The notes beneath the pieces were generated by a model. The model saw only the letters and a list, made by a program, of their open reading frames with translations. It was not told where the DNA came from and ran no database searches. A stretch of DNA of 64,000 bases from Granulicoccus phenolivorans DSM 17626 = NBRC 107789 = JCM 15570 (GTDB lineage: Bacteria > Actinomycetota > Actinomycetes > Propionibacteriales > Propionibacteriaceae): NCBI RefSeq assembly GCF_000423085.1, contig NZ_AUHH01000012.1, positions 1 through 64,000 of the forward strand, written 5' to 3'. Below, piece after piece: positions 18,331 through 28,100 of this stretch (its first letter is position 1; each line of letters starts with the position of its first letter). Position numbers and translations under genes: made by a program.

Positions 18331-19500
18331 TTGGCCCCAGGGGTGGCGTACGGCACCGGGTGAAGGCTCTGGCGCGTGTCGATATGTCGCTTCGGGGCCT
18401 GATTCAGTCCGGGTGCGGGGGCATCCAGCGTCATCCCGGTCAGGGAGCTTCGCTCAGGGGTGGGCAGCGTCACGGCGCCCTGAAGCTTGGTGGCCTTTCG
18501 TGACGCTCCATGACCTGGCCGCCGCTCGAACCAGTGTGAAGCCTCGCTGGGTGCTGGGTGCTGGGTGCTGGGTGCTGAGTGGTCCCGGGGGTGGCGTACG
18601 GCATCGGGTGAAGAATCTGACGCGTGTCGACATGTCTCTTCGGGGCCTGGTCCAGCGCCGGTGCGGGGGCATCCAGCGTCATCCTGGTCAGGGAGCTTCG
18701 CTCCGGGGTGGGCAGCGTCACGGCGCCCTGAAGCTTGATGACCTTTCGTGACGCTCCATGACCCGGGGGCCGCTCGAACCAGTGTGAGGATTCGCTGGGT
18801 GCTGGGTGCTGGGTGCTGGGGCTGGGTGGTCCCGGGGGTGGCGTACGGCACCGGGTGAAGAATCTGGCGCGTGTCGACATGTCGCTCCGAGGGCCTGATT
18901 CAGCGCCGGCGCGGGGTCATCCAGCGTCATCCTGGTCAGGGAGCTTCTCTCCGGGGTGGGCAGCGTCACGGCGCCCCGAAGCTTGGTGGCCTTTCGTGAC
19001 GCTCCATGACCGGGTCGCCGCTTGAACAGGCGTGAAGCTTCGCTGGTTGATGGTTGGCTCCCCGGGGGTGGCGTACGGCATCGGGTGAAGAATCTGGCGC
19101 GTGTCGACATGTCGCTCCGGAGGGCCTGGTCCAGCACCGGCGCGGGGTCATCCAGCGTCATCCCGGTCAGGGAGCTTCTCTCTGGGGTGGGCAGCGTCAC
19201 GGCGCCCCGAAGCTTGATGGCCTTTCGTGACGCTCCATGACCGGGTCGCCGCTCGAACAAGCGTGAAGCCTCGCTGGTGGGTGGTTGGGCCCCAGGGGGT
19301 GTGCGGCATCGGGTGAAGGCTCTGGCGCGTGTCGACATGTCGCTCCGGACGGCCTGGTCCAGCGCCGGCGCGGGGTCATCCAGCGTCATTCCGGTCAGGG
19401 AGCTTCTATCCGGGTTGGGCAGCGTCACGGCGCCCCGAAGCTTGATGGGCTTTCGTGACGCTCCATGACCGGGCCGCCGCTCGAACCAGTGTGAAGCGTC
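18330..19500. repeat. Tandem array of five ~230-250-bp units
   Basis: The anchor motif GCGTGTCGACATGTC recurs with starts of its surrounding decamer at 18371, 18619, 18866, 19096 and 19324, that is steps of 248, 247, 230 and 228 bases. Each unit also has GTCATCCAGCGTCAT, GGGAGCTTC, GGGTGGGCAGCGTCACGGCG and CTTTCGTGACGCTCCATGACC. The first and last of these are near-perfect inverted repeats of each other, so every unit can form a long stem. Units 1-2 and units 3-5 form two slightly different subfamilies. Confidence 0.88.
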
Positions 19501-19618
19501 GCTGGTTGGTGGGTGGGTCGGGCAGGCAAGGCGCTGGTTGGTGGGTGGCTCGGGCGGGCGTAGCGGTGGCTCGGCCGGGCGGTGTTTCGTGTCGGGGAGC
19601 AATGCTTCGTGTCGGGGC

Positions 19619-19710
19619 AGCGTCGACCGGCTTCAGGCAGCGAAGCGTCGTGGTGAGGAGCGAGGGCTGCTCAGCTCGCTGCTCGGGGTGAGGCTTCGCT
19701 GGTTGGTGGG
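19619..19710. repeat. Flanking repeat B, copy 2
   Basis: Same order of motifs as 18237-18330 (GCGTCGACCGGCTTCAGGCA, GCGAAGCGTCGT, GCTGCTCGGGGTG, CTTCGCTGGTTGGTGG). It lies just beyond the tandem array. Confidence 0.75.
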
Positions 19711-19791
19711 TGGCTCGGGCAGGCAAGGCGCTTGTTGGTGGGGTGGGTCGGGCGCGCGAGGCGCTGGCTCGGGGGAGCGAAGCTCCGTGCC

Positions 19792-19880
19792 GGGGAGCGT
19801 CGACCGCTTCAGGGAGCGAAGCGTCGTGGTGAGGAGCGAGGGCTGCAACCCTCGCTCCCCGGGATGACGCTTCGCTGCCT
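19792..19880. repeat. Flanking repeat B, copy 3 (shortened)
   Basis: Third, partly diverged copy beginning GGGGAGCGTCGACCGCTTCA. It contains the hairpin at 19833-19858. Confidence 0.65.
19833..19858 (-). terminator. Hairpin, probable vanW terminator
   Basis: Perfect ten-base arms GGAGCGAGGG/CCCTCGCTCC around CTGCAA, 67 bases downstream of the vanW stop on the minus strand. Confidence 0.5.
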
Positions 19881-19924
19881 GGGTGTACGCCCCCACGCGC
19901 CGGCGTTCGCTCAGCCCCGGCCAC

Positions 19925-20827
19925 TCAGGCGTCGCAGTCGATCACCTCGACGCCTCGCGGTTCGTAGGTGACCAGGGCGCAGTTCTGTTTCATCAGTTCC
20001 TCACCGACGGTGTTGCCGGTACGCCGGTCGATCACCCGGCGCCAGATCTCGTTGCGGCGGAACAGCTCGCCACGATGCCGGATGAACTGTTCGTCGCGGG
20101 CGTACACCTTGTAGGAGTGCGGCAGCGCCCGGTCGGCGGTCAGCGCACCCTCCAGGTAGCGCTCACCGACCCCGGTCGCCAACCGGAAGGTCGCGTCGGT
20201 GTCATTACTGACGACCAGGTCCACGTAGTTCCACACGATCGAGCAGCCGACCCCCCAGGGCAGGACGCGGCCCTTGTCGGGGAACGGGTCGAAGGAGTGC
20301 TCCGAGCGGGCGGTGACCGTCAGCGGGGAGTGCAGCACCATCCAGTGGATGAGGTTCGCCAGTTGGCAGATCCCGCCGCCGACTCCGGCGATGGCACGAC
20401 CGTTGGTGAGCCGCATTCCCTCGACGAACCCGCGGGCGCGGGTGCAGTTGCCGACGGTCCGGTTGAACGAGAACGACTCGCCGGGTCGGATCAGGATCCC
20501 GTCGGTCTCGGCCGACGCGAGCCGCAGATTGATCACCTTGTTGTGCTGCAGCCGCATCTCGTCGGCACTGAGTTCGCGCAGCAACAGCGAGTTGTGCTGT
20601 TTCACCCGATGTTCAAGGGGGTCGGTGGCGTGGGTCCGGGCGTACACCCGGTCGTCGGTGCGCCAGCGCAGGTGCTGACGCAGCTGGTGGGCCCGAACCG
20701 CCAGCGGATACAGCGCCGGGATCCGTTCGGTCAGCCGCCGGGCGGCAGTGACCCGCTCCGGTGGAACGAACCCGGCCGGCGGCGGAACGAATGTCAGGCT
20801 GGGTTCGGGGGTCAGGGCAATCGACAT
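19925..20827 (-). CDS. VanW-family protein
   Basis: 300 residues from the ATG at 20827 (a TTG at 20860 would add 11). VanW-domain proteins occur in vancomycin-resistance clusters and widely outside them; the biochemical function is unknown. The conserved block RPGESFSFNRTVGNCTRARGFVEG followed by GVGGGICQLANLIHW and HSFDPFPDKGRVLPWGVG is clear. No signal peptide or transmembrane helix is seen, so it is probably cytosolic. GAAGGAG lies upstream of the ATG at a rather long spacing. No van resistance genes accompany it, so resistance should not be inferred. It is divergent from the amidohydrolase gene. Confidence 0.85.
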   Translation of the reverse strand: MSIALTPEPSLTFVPPPAGFVPPERVTAARRLTERIPALYPLAVRAHQLRQHLRWRTDDRVYARTHATDPLEHRVKQHNSLLLRELSADEMRLQHNKVINLRLASAETDGILIRPGESFSFNRTVGNCTRARGFVEGMRLTNGRAIAGVGGGICQLANLIHWMVLHSPLTVTARSEHSFDPFPDKGRVLPWGVGCSIVWNYVDLVVSNDTDATFRLATGVGERYLEGALTADRALPHSYKVYARDEQFIRHRGELFRRNEIWRRVIDRRTGNTVGEELMKQNCALVTYEPRGVEVIDCDA

Positions 20828-20937
20828 GGCGCTGGGCACTCCTTCGTGGGTCGTGGGCAATGCTTCCAGTGGGACGGGGCATACCCGGTCCGCCGCTTCA
20901 GCGGCGGTGTCATGTGTTTCGATGGCAGAGTGGCCTC

Positions 20938-22119
20938 ATGAGTGATGCCCACGAGCAGGGTTCGGGGTGGCACAGCCACGGCCCGGGGCACCTGCATCGC
21001 CATTCCCATTTCTCCCATCCGCACGACGCGGTCGATCCGGACTCCCCGGCCCCGCGACTGCACCTGCACGGCACCGTCCTCCCGGACGGGGAGCAGCGTG
21101 ACCTGTGGGTCGTCGACGGGCACCTGAGCCTGACCCCGGTCGCCGACGCCACCACGATCGCGACCCACGGCTGGATCCTCCCCGGCCTGGTCGATGCGCA
21201 CTGTCATGTCGGGCTGGTCGCGACCGGACCGACCACTGATGACGTCGCCGAGGAACAGGCGGTCACCGAGCGGGACGCTGGGGCGCTGCTGCTGCGCGAT
21301 GCCGGGGCGCCGACCGATACCCGCTGGATCGACGACCGCGACGACCTGCCGAAAATCATCCGGGCCGGGCGACACATTGCCCGTCCCAAGCGGTACATGA
21401 AGAACTTCGCCGACGAGGTCGAGCCGGAGGGCCTGGTCGCCTCGGTGGAGCGGCAGGTCGCGGCCGGGGACGGCTGGATCAAGCTGGTCGGGGACTGGAT
21501 CGATCGCTCGGTGGGGGATCTGCGGATGCTGTGGCCGGCCGCCGAACTGACCGCGGCGATCGCCCGGGCGCACGAGTTGGGCGCGCGGGTGACCGCGCAC
21601 CAGTTCGGCGAGGACGGGCTGGACGTGCTGCTGGCCGCCGGGATCGACGGGATCGAGCACGGCACCGGCCTCAGCGATGCCACGATCGCGCTGATGGCCG
21701 AGCACCAGGTGAGCCTGGTCCCGACGCTGATCAACATCGAGACCTTCCCCGATATCGCCGCGGCCGGGGAGGACAAGTTCCCGCTGTACGCCGCGCACAT
21801 GAACGACCTGTACGCCCGGCGTCGGGAGACCTTCGGCAAGGCAGTCGAGGCGGGCGTACCGATCTATGCCGGCACCGACGGCGGCTCGGCAATCATGCAC
21901 GGGCGGATCGCCGACGAGATCGCGATGCTGGCCGACCTGGGCGGCGCCGACTTCGCGCTGGGGGCGGCGTCCTGGCGGGCCCGGGAGTGGCTCGGGTTCC
22001 CCGGGATCGAGGAGGGGGCACCGGCGGACCTGGTGATCTACGACGCCGATCCGCGGGTCGAGATCGGCGTACTGCAGGCGCCGAGTCGGGTGGTGCTGCG
22101 GGGTCGCGTGGTCCGCTGA
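20938..22119 (+). CDS. Amidohydrolase with His-rich N-terminus
   Basis: 393-residue metal-dependent hydrolase of the amidohydrolase superfamily (imidazolonepropionase-like). The metal site starts with DAHCHVG after GWILPGLV; further ligands include the His in TAHQFGED, the His in IEHGTG and the Asp in YAGTDGG, so the site looks complete. Residues 5-31 are strikingly histidine-rich (HSHGPGHLHRHSHFSHPHD), a possible metal store or delivery segment. The ATG at 20938 is chosen because it opens this segment; the frame continues upstream into the vanW promoter region. The substrate is unknown. Confidence 0.82.
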   Translation: MSDAHEQGSGWHSHGPGHLHRHSHFSHPHDAVDPDSPAPRLHLHGTVLPDGEQRDLWVVDGHLSLTPVADATTIATHGWILPGLVDAHCHVGLVATGPTTDDVAEEQAVTERDAGALLLRDAGAPTDTRWIDDRDDLPKIIRAGRHIARPKRYMKNFADEVEPEGLVASVERQVAAGDGWIKLVGDWIDRSVGDLRMLWPAAELTAAIARAHELGARVTAHQFGEDGLDVLLAAGIDGIEHGTGLSDATIALMAEHQVSLVPTLINIETFPDIAAAGEDKFPLYAAHMNDLYARRRETFGKAVEAGVPIYAGTDGGSAIMHGRIADEIAMLADLGGADFALGAASWRAREWLGFPGIEEGAPADLVIYDADPRVEIGVLQAPSRVVLRGRVVR

Positions 22120-22187
22120 CCCGGGGCGACCCTTTCCTTAACGTTTGCAAGTTTTGTAGGTCGCGGGGGAGGGGGTCTGTTCCGCGG

Positions 22188-22218
22188 CGCTGTCGGGTCG
22201 ATCTCCGGCCCGACAGCG
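22188..22218 (+). terminator. Hairpin terminator after amidohydrolase
   Basis: Perfect ten-base arms CGCTGTCGGG/CCCGACAGCG around an 11-base loop, 70 bases after the amidohydrolase stop and before the defence operon. The 190-base gap 22120-22309 otherwise holds only an AT-richer patch (TTAACGTTTGCAAGTTTTGT) and presumably the operon promoter. Confidence 0.65.
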
Positions 22219-22309
22219 CACGAGATAGCCCGACCGCGGGCCGGGCCGCGGTGATACGTTGCGCAAAGGCGGAGATTTCCTCGGCACGAACGGTGGGAAA
22301 GTGGAGGCG

Positions 22310-25156
22310 ATGGTGGATTCAGCCGTGACCGAGTCGGCCCTGCAGGTCGCGCCCGGTTCGGTGGTGGTCGTCCGGGACGAGGAATGGCTGGTCACCGGGG
22401 TGGAGAACACCGCCGACGGGGACCTGCTGCGCGTCCAGGGACTCTCCGAACTGGTCCGCGGCACGACCGCCTCGTTCTACGGGTCCCTGGACCGCATCGT
22501 TCCGCTGGATCCGGCGCAGACCCGGCTGGTCGGTGACGATTCCCCCGGCCACCGGCGGTCCCGGCTCTGGCTGGAGGCGACCGTACGCAAGGCCCACCTC
22601 CCCCTGGCCGAAACCGCACTGACCGTCTCCACCGAGGCCCTGGCCGACCCGCTGGCGTACCAGCAATCGGCGGTCCGCACCGCACTCAGCGATCAGAACC
22701 TGCGCCCCCGGATCCTGCTCGCCGACGCGGTCGGCCTGGGCAAAACCCTCGAGATCGGGATGATCCTGTCCGAACTGGTCCGCCGCGGCCGCGGCGAACG
22801 GATCCTGATCGTGTGCCCGCGCCACGTGCTGGAACAGATGCAGCAGGAACTGTGGACCCGGTTCGCGCTCCCGTTCGTCCGGCTCGACTCCGCCGGCGTC
22901 CAACGGGTGAAGCAGAAACTCCCGGCCACCCGCAACCCGTTCACCTACTACAAACGGGTGATCATCTCGATGGACACCCTCAAGCAGGCCCGCTTCGAAC
23001 GCGACCTGCGCCGGCACCGCTGGGACGCGGTGGTGATCGACGAATCCCACAACGTCACCAACGTCGCCGCGCAGAACAACCGGCTCGCCCGCACCCTGGC
23101 ACCGAACACCGACGCGCTCATCCTGGCCTCGGCGACCCCGCACAACGGCCGCAAGGAGTCCTTCAGCGAACTGATCCGCCTGCTCGACCCGACCGCGGTG
23201 AGCCCCGCGGGCGACCTCGACACCGACCGGCTCGAACAACTCGTCGTCCGCCGGCACCGCAACTCCCCGGAGGTCGCCCAGGTGGTCGGCGCCCGCTGGG
23301 CCGAACGCCGCGAACCGAACAACCTGCTGGTCCCGGCCAACCCGGCCGAGAACGACGTGGCCCGGGAACTGGACGAGGTCTGGCTGCACCCGGCCTCCGG
23401 GGCGAGTCCGCACAGCACCGGCAACCACCTGTTCGGCTGGACCCTGGCCAAGGCATTCCTGTCCTCCCCGGCCGCGCTCGCCCAGTCGATCACCGAACGC
23501 TTGCGCCGCCTCGACCCGGCCAACCCGGCCGCACAGCGGGAAGCCCAAGCGCTGCACCGGCTCGCCGAGCTGAACGACGCCACCCGCGCCGACTCCGGCA
23601 AGTACGCCGCCCTGGTCGACGTGCTGCGCGGCATCGACGTGCACACCGAGCGGGCGGTGGTGTTCTCCGAACGCGTCCCGACCCTGCACTGGCTGCAGGA
23701 CCAACTGTGCGCCACCTTCCGACTCAAGCCCGGCCAGGTGGAGATCCTGCACGGCGGCCTGAGCGATGAAGAACAGCAGCGGATCGTGGACTCGTTCAAA
23801 CAGGCCGCCTCCCCGATCCGGATCCTGGTTACCGGCGACGTCGCCTCCGAGGGCGTCAACCTGCACCGGCAGTGCCACGAACTGATCCACTACGACATTC
23901 CCTGGTCGCTGATCCGGCTGGAACAGCGCAACGGCCGCATCGACCGGTACGGCCAGGAGACCCCGCCGCGGATCACCACCCTGCTGCTCGACCCGGACGC
24001 CGACAACTTCGCCGGCGACCTGCGGGTACTCAGCCGGGTGATCGAGAAGGAACACGAGGCCCACCAGGCCCTCGGGGACGCCGCCTGGCTGATGGGCAAG
24101 GAATCGGTCAGCGCCGAGGAGGACGCCATCCGCGACGTCCTCGCCGGACGCCGCGCCGAGGCCGACGTCCTCCCCGAACTCGACGAGATCGAAGGCCGCG
24201 ACCTGATCGCCGACTTCCTCGCCGCCTGGGGCAACCAGCCCGCCCCCGCCGCGACCGTCGAAACCCGCCGGGACTCGCTGTACCCGGCCGACGTGGACTT
24301 CCTTCGCGACGCGGTCACCGAAATCTTCGTCACCCCCGAAGCCGCCCCGACCGCCAACGGGATCGGCTGGCGGGAACACCCCCAGCACGGCACCGTCGAG
24401 TTCGTCCCGCCGGCGGACCTGAAACCCCGGCTGGAGGTGCTGCCGCAGAGCTACCTGGCCGACCGCTTGGTCACCCAGAATCTGGTCCTGGCGACCACCC
24501 GGCAGCGCGGTGAGCAGACCCTGCGCGACGCGCTCAGCGATCAGACCACCTCGAGCTGGCCCGAGGCGCACTACCTCGCGCCGCTGCACCCGGTCCTGGA
24601 ATGGGCCGCCGACCGCAGCCTGGCCAGCCTGGGCCGCGGCCAGATCTTCGCCGTCCGCGGCACCGTGCTGAGCCCGACGCTGCTGCTGCAGGGCCAACTG
24701 ACCAACAAGCGCGGCCAGGTGATCGCCGCCCAGGTCGTCGGGATCGAGTTCCCCCAGCCCGAGGACAATCCCGACTTCCACCTGGTCAACATGTACGCCT
24801 CGGTCCCGGCCGCGCTGGCTGCCCTCGGGTTCGATTCCGCCGCCCGCAACCCCGGCCCGATCGACGGGACCACCCTGCAGCACCTGGTCGCCCGCGCGGT
24901 CGCCGCCGCCGATCAGGAGTTGGCCGCCCAGGTCGCCGGCACCGAACAGGCCACCCGCGACCGGCTGGCCCGGTGGCAGGACCGCACCCGGTCCTGGCAG
25001 GATTCCGCGGACCGGCTGGCCCAGCGCAGCGAGATCAAACAGCGCCGCCTCGGCGTCCGTGACGAGGAGGCCCTGCTGGCCGACCTGGCCCCGGACCGCC
25101 GCCTGGTCCGGCCCCTGCTCATGGTCGTTCCGGGAGGGATCGATGGCAACCAGTGA
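22310..25156 (+). CDS. SNF2-like helicase, DrmD-type
   Basis: 948-residue superfamily 2 ATPase. ADAVGLGKTLE carries Walker A (about 142-146), VVIDESHNV the DESH box (244-247), SATPHNGRKE motif III (about 274), and ASEGVNLHRQ plus EQRNGRIDRYGQ (about 539-549) the C-terminal helicase motifs. The roughly 400-residue C-terminal extension has no domain I recognise. This architecture resembles the DrmD helicase of DISARM class 1, where it precedes an adenine methylase gene as here. The start is ATG 22310 or GTG 22313; GGAGG at 22303-22307 is better spaced for the GTG. It overlaps the methylase gene by 14 bases. Confidence 0.85.
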   Translation: MVDSAVTESALQVAPGSVVVVRDEEWLVTGVENTADGDLLRVQGLSELVRGTTASFYGSLDRIVPLDPAQTRLVGDDSPGHRRSRLWLEATVRKAHLPLAETALTVSTEALADPLAYQQSAVRTALSDQNLRPRILLADAVGLGKTLEIGMILSELVRRGRGERILIVCPRHVLEQMQQELWTRFALPFVRLDSAGVQRVKQKLPATRNPFTYYKRVIISMDTLKQARFERDLRRHRWDAVVIDESHNVTNVAAQNNRLARTLAPNTDALILASATPHNGRKESFSELIRLLDPTAVSPAGDLDTDRLEQLVVRRHRNSPEVAQVVGARWAERREPNNLLVPANPAENDVARELDEVWLHPASGASPHSTGNHLFGWTLAKAFLSSPAALAQSITERLRRLDPANPAAQREAQALHRLAELNDATRADSGKYAALVDVLRGIDVHTERAVVFSERVPTLHWLQDQLCATFRLKPGQVEILHGGLSDEEQQRIVDSFKQAASPIRILVTGDVASEGVNLHRQCHELIHYDIPWSLIRLEQRNGRIDRYGQETPPRITTLLLDPDADNFAGDLRVLSRVIEKEHEAHQALGDAAWLMGKESVSAEEDAIRDVLAGRRAEADVLPELDEIEGRDLIADFLAAWGNQPAPAATVETRRDSLYPADVDFLRDAVTEIFVTPEAAPTANGIGWREHPQHGTVEFVPPADLKPRLEVLPQSYLADRLVTQNLVLATTRQRGEQTLRDALSDQTTSSWPEAHYLAPLHPVLEWAADRSLASLGRGQIFAVRGTVLSPTLLLQGQLTNKRGQVIAAQVVGIEFPQPEDNPDFHLVNMYASVPAALAALGFDSAARNPGPIDGTTLQHLVARAVAAADQELAAQVAGTEQATRDRLARWQDRTRSWQDSADRLAQRSEIKQRRLGVRDEEALLADLAPDRRLVRPLLMVVPGGIDGNQ

Positions 25157-28100
25157 TGCCCTGCGCGTGGTCGAGGACTGGATCAGCGAGCACTACTTCA
25201 CCACCGACGCGCCCAAGGAATCCTTCCACGCCCGGGTGCTGGCCCGCCGCAAGGACTGGGACACCCAGGAGTCCTCGGTCCGCACCCGGTTCGGCGCCGC
25301 CCGGCACCTGCTCGAACTCGAGCTGGCCGAGCTGTACGACGAACACCCCGACCCGGATCTGAACCCTAGGGTGCAGCAGCGCCTGCTGGACATCCTCGGC
25401 TTCACCGCCGGCCCGTGGCAGGTCACCGGCACCGGCACCATCCGCCGGTACGCCTCCCCCGGACTGAGCGGCGCCGACGAACTCGCCGTCGTGCTGGCCC
25501 ACCCGATCGAGGAGATCGACGCTGCCTTCGCCAAGGACGAGCCGACCCTGCCCGAAACGCTGATCGGCCCCGACGGGAGCGACGACCCGAGCAGCGGCGC
25601 GAAGGCGTACACCTCGATCGCGCGCGCGGTCTCGGCCCTGTTCACCGGCGAGGACGCGCCCGCGTACGTGCTCGTGCTGGCCGGCCGCTGGCTGATCATC
25701 GGCGAACAGGGCCGCTGGGCCGAGGGCCGCTGCCTCGGCGTCGACATCCAACTGGTCGCCGAACGCAACGACACCAAGAAGGGCGGTGAGCTCGACACCG
25801 CGCTGACCTGCGTCGAGGCCGCCTCGCTCGCCCCGGACGCCGACGGGAACATCTGGTGGGCCGGCGCGCTGGAGGACTCGGTCAAGCACACCGTCGGAGT
25901 CTCCAAGGACCTGCGCGAAGGGGTGCGGCTGTCCATCGAGGTGATCGCCAACGACGTGATCCAGCGCCGCGCCGCCCAGGGCCTGCCGCCTCTGCCGCCC
26001 GACCGGGCCCAGCCGCTGGCGCTGCAGGCACTGCGCTACCTGTACCGGATCCTGTTCCTGCTGTTCGCCGAGGCCTCCCCGGAACTGCAGGTGCTCCCGG
26101 TCGGCGCCCCCGACTACGACCAGGGCTACTCCCTGGACCGGCTCCGCGAACTCGTCCTGGTCGAACTCACCTCCCCGCAGGCCCGGCAGGGCACCCACTT
26201 CTACGACTCCCTGGACGTACTGTTCACCCGGGTCGACCGCGGCCACCGCCCACCCGACCCTGTCGACGGGGAACCCGACGGACTCACCTTCAACGCCCTG
26301 CGCGCCGACCTGTTCCACCCCCGCGCGATCGCCCACCTGAGCGAGACCCGGCTGTCGAACCAGGCCCTGCAACAGGTGCTGCGGACCCTGCTGCTCAGCC
26401 GGGAACGCCGCGGCGGCGAACGCGGGTTCATCTCCTACGTCGACCTCGGGATCAACCAACTCGGCGCGGTCTATGAGGGCCTGATGTCCTACACCGGCTC
26501 GTTCGCCACCGATGACCTGTACGAGGTCGCGCCAGGCGGGAACCCGGAGAAGGGCTCCTGGGTGCTCCCGGTGGACCGGGCCGCCGACATCGCCGAGAAC
26601 GACTTCGTGCTCACCGAGGACCCCGACACCGGCGAGCAGAAGAAGGTGCTGCACCGCCGCGGCACCTTCGTGTTCCGGCTGTCCGGCCGGGAACGGCAAC
26701 AGTCGGCCTCCTACTACACCCCCGAGGTACTGACCCGGTTCACCGTCTCCCAGGCCCTGGCCGAACTCCTCGACCAGGATGGCCACACCACGACCGCCGC
26801 CGAAATCCTCGGCCTGAGCGTCTGCGAGCCGGCCCTCGGTTCTGGCGCGTTCGCGATCGAGGCGGTACGCCAACTCGCCGAGCAGTACCTGACCCGCCGC
26901 GAGAAGGAACTCGGCCGCCGGGTCGACCCCGACGAACGCCCGCAGGTGCTGCAACGGATCAAGGCCCACATCGCGCTGCACCAGGTGCACGGGGTCGACC
27001 TCAACGCCACCGCGGTCGAACTGGCCGAAATCTCGCTGTGGCTGGACACCATGGCCGCCGGCCTGGACGCGCCCTGGTTCGGGCTGCGGCTCAAGCGCGG
27101 CAACTCCCTGATCGGCGCCAAACACGCGGTCTACACCGACAACGACGTGGCCAAGAGGCACTGGCTGACCACCCCGCCCACCGACGTGCCGCTCAGTCTC
27201 GACGGGGACGGGGAGAGCCTCGGCAGCCGGATCCACCACTTCCTACTGCCCGCCCACGGCTGGGGCGCCACCGCCGACTCCGCCGAGGCGAAGAAGCTCG
27301 CTCCGGAACGGGTCAAAGCGGTCAAGACCTGGGCCCGGTCGCTGCAGAAGGCCCCGACCACGACCCAACGGACCCGGCTCAAGCGGCTGGCCGAACGGGT
27401 CGAGGTGCTCTGGCAGTACGCCGCGCAACGCCTCCGGATCGCCGAACAGCAGACCTCCCGCGACGTCGGCGTCTGGGAGAACCCGCTCCCGACCGGACCC
27501 GAGCGCGGCGAGATCGTCACCCGGGAACAGATCGAGGAATCCCTCGCCGACCCCGACGGCTCCTACCAACGCCTCAAACTCGTGATGGACGCCTGGTGCG
27601 CGCTGTGGTTCTGGGCGCTCACCCTGCCCGCCGAGCCGGACCCGGCGACCGGTGACCCCGGCGAGCCGGTGCAGCCACCGACACTGGACCAATGGCTGGA
27701 CACGCTGGAAGCCATCCTCGGTACCGTCCAGCTGTCCGCCAAGGACCGGCAGTTGGCGCGGCAGGGGCAGACTCCACTCACCGGGCACGACTGGGCCGAC
27801 CTGGGGACCGCCGAACAATGGGACCGGGCTGCCTCCGGCGCCCGACCGACCAGTCGGATCGCGGAAGAGCAGCCCTGGCTCGCGGTCGTCCGGGACGTCG
27901 CGGCGCGGCAGGGCTTCTTCCACTGGGAACTCGAATTTGCGCCGGTCTTCGGCCGCGGTGGCTTCGACCTGCAGGTCGGGAACCCGCCCTGGGTTCGACC
28001 GCGCGGTGACGTCGATGCCCTGCTCGCCGAGTTCGACCCGTGGTGGGCACTGGCGCAGAAACCGAGCGAGCAGCAGCGCCGCGAGCGGCGGGACCGGACG

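Larger units (their letters stand above)
18190..19924. repeat. Repeat island 2 (non-coding)
   Basis: 1.7 kb between the ffh stop and the vanW stop with no credible gene. It consists of a central array of five tandem ~230-250-base units (18330-19500) bracketed by copies of a second repeat at 18237-18330, 19619-19710 and 19792-19880. Many frames on both strands stay open across it because the units are GC-rich and nearly in phase, but all yield the same low-complexity repeats and have no start signals. Confidence 0.8.

Noticed and set aside
18230-19900. Several 60-300-residue proteins on both strands of repeat island 2
   Set aside because: All follow the ~240-bp repeat period, begin at arbitrary codons and have no start signals; open frames are common in such GC-rich repeats.
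19925-20827. Vancomycin-resistance locus
   Set aside because: Only a VanW-domain gene is present; vanH, vanA/B, vanX and the two-component regulators are absent, and VanW alone does not give resistance.
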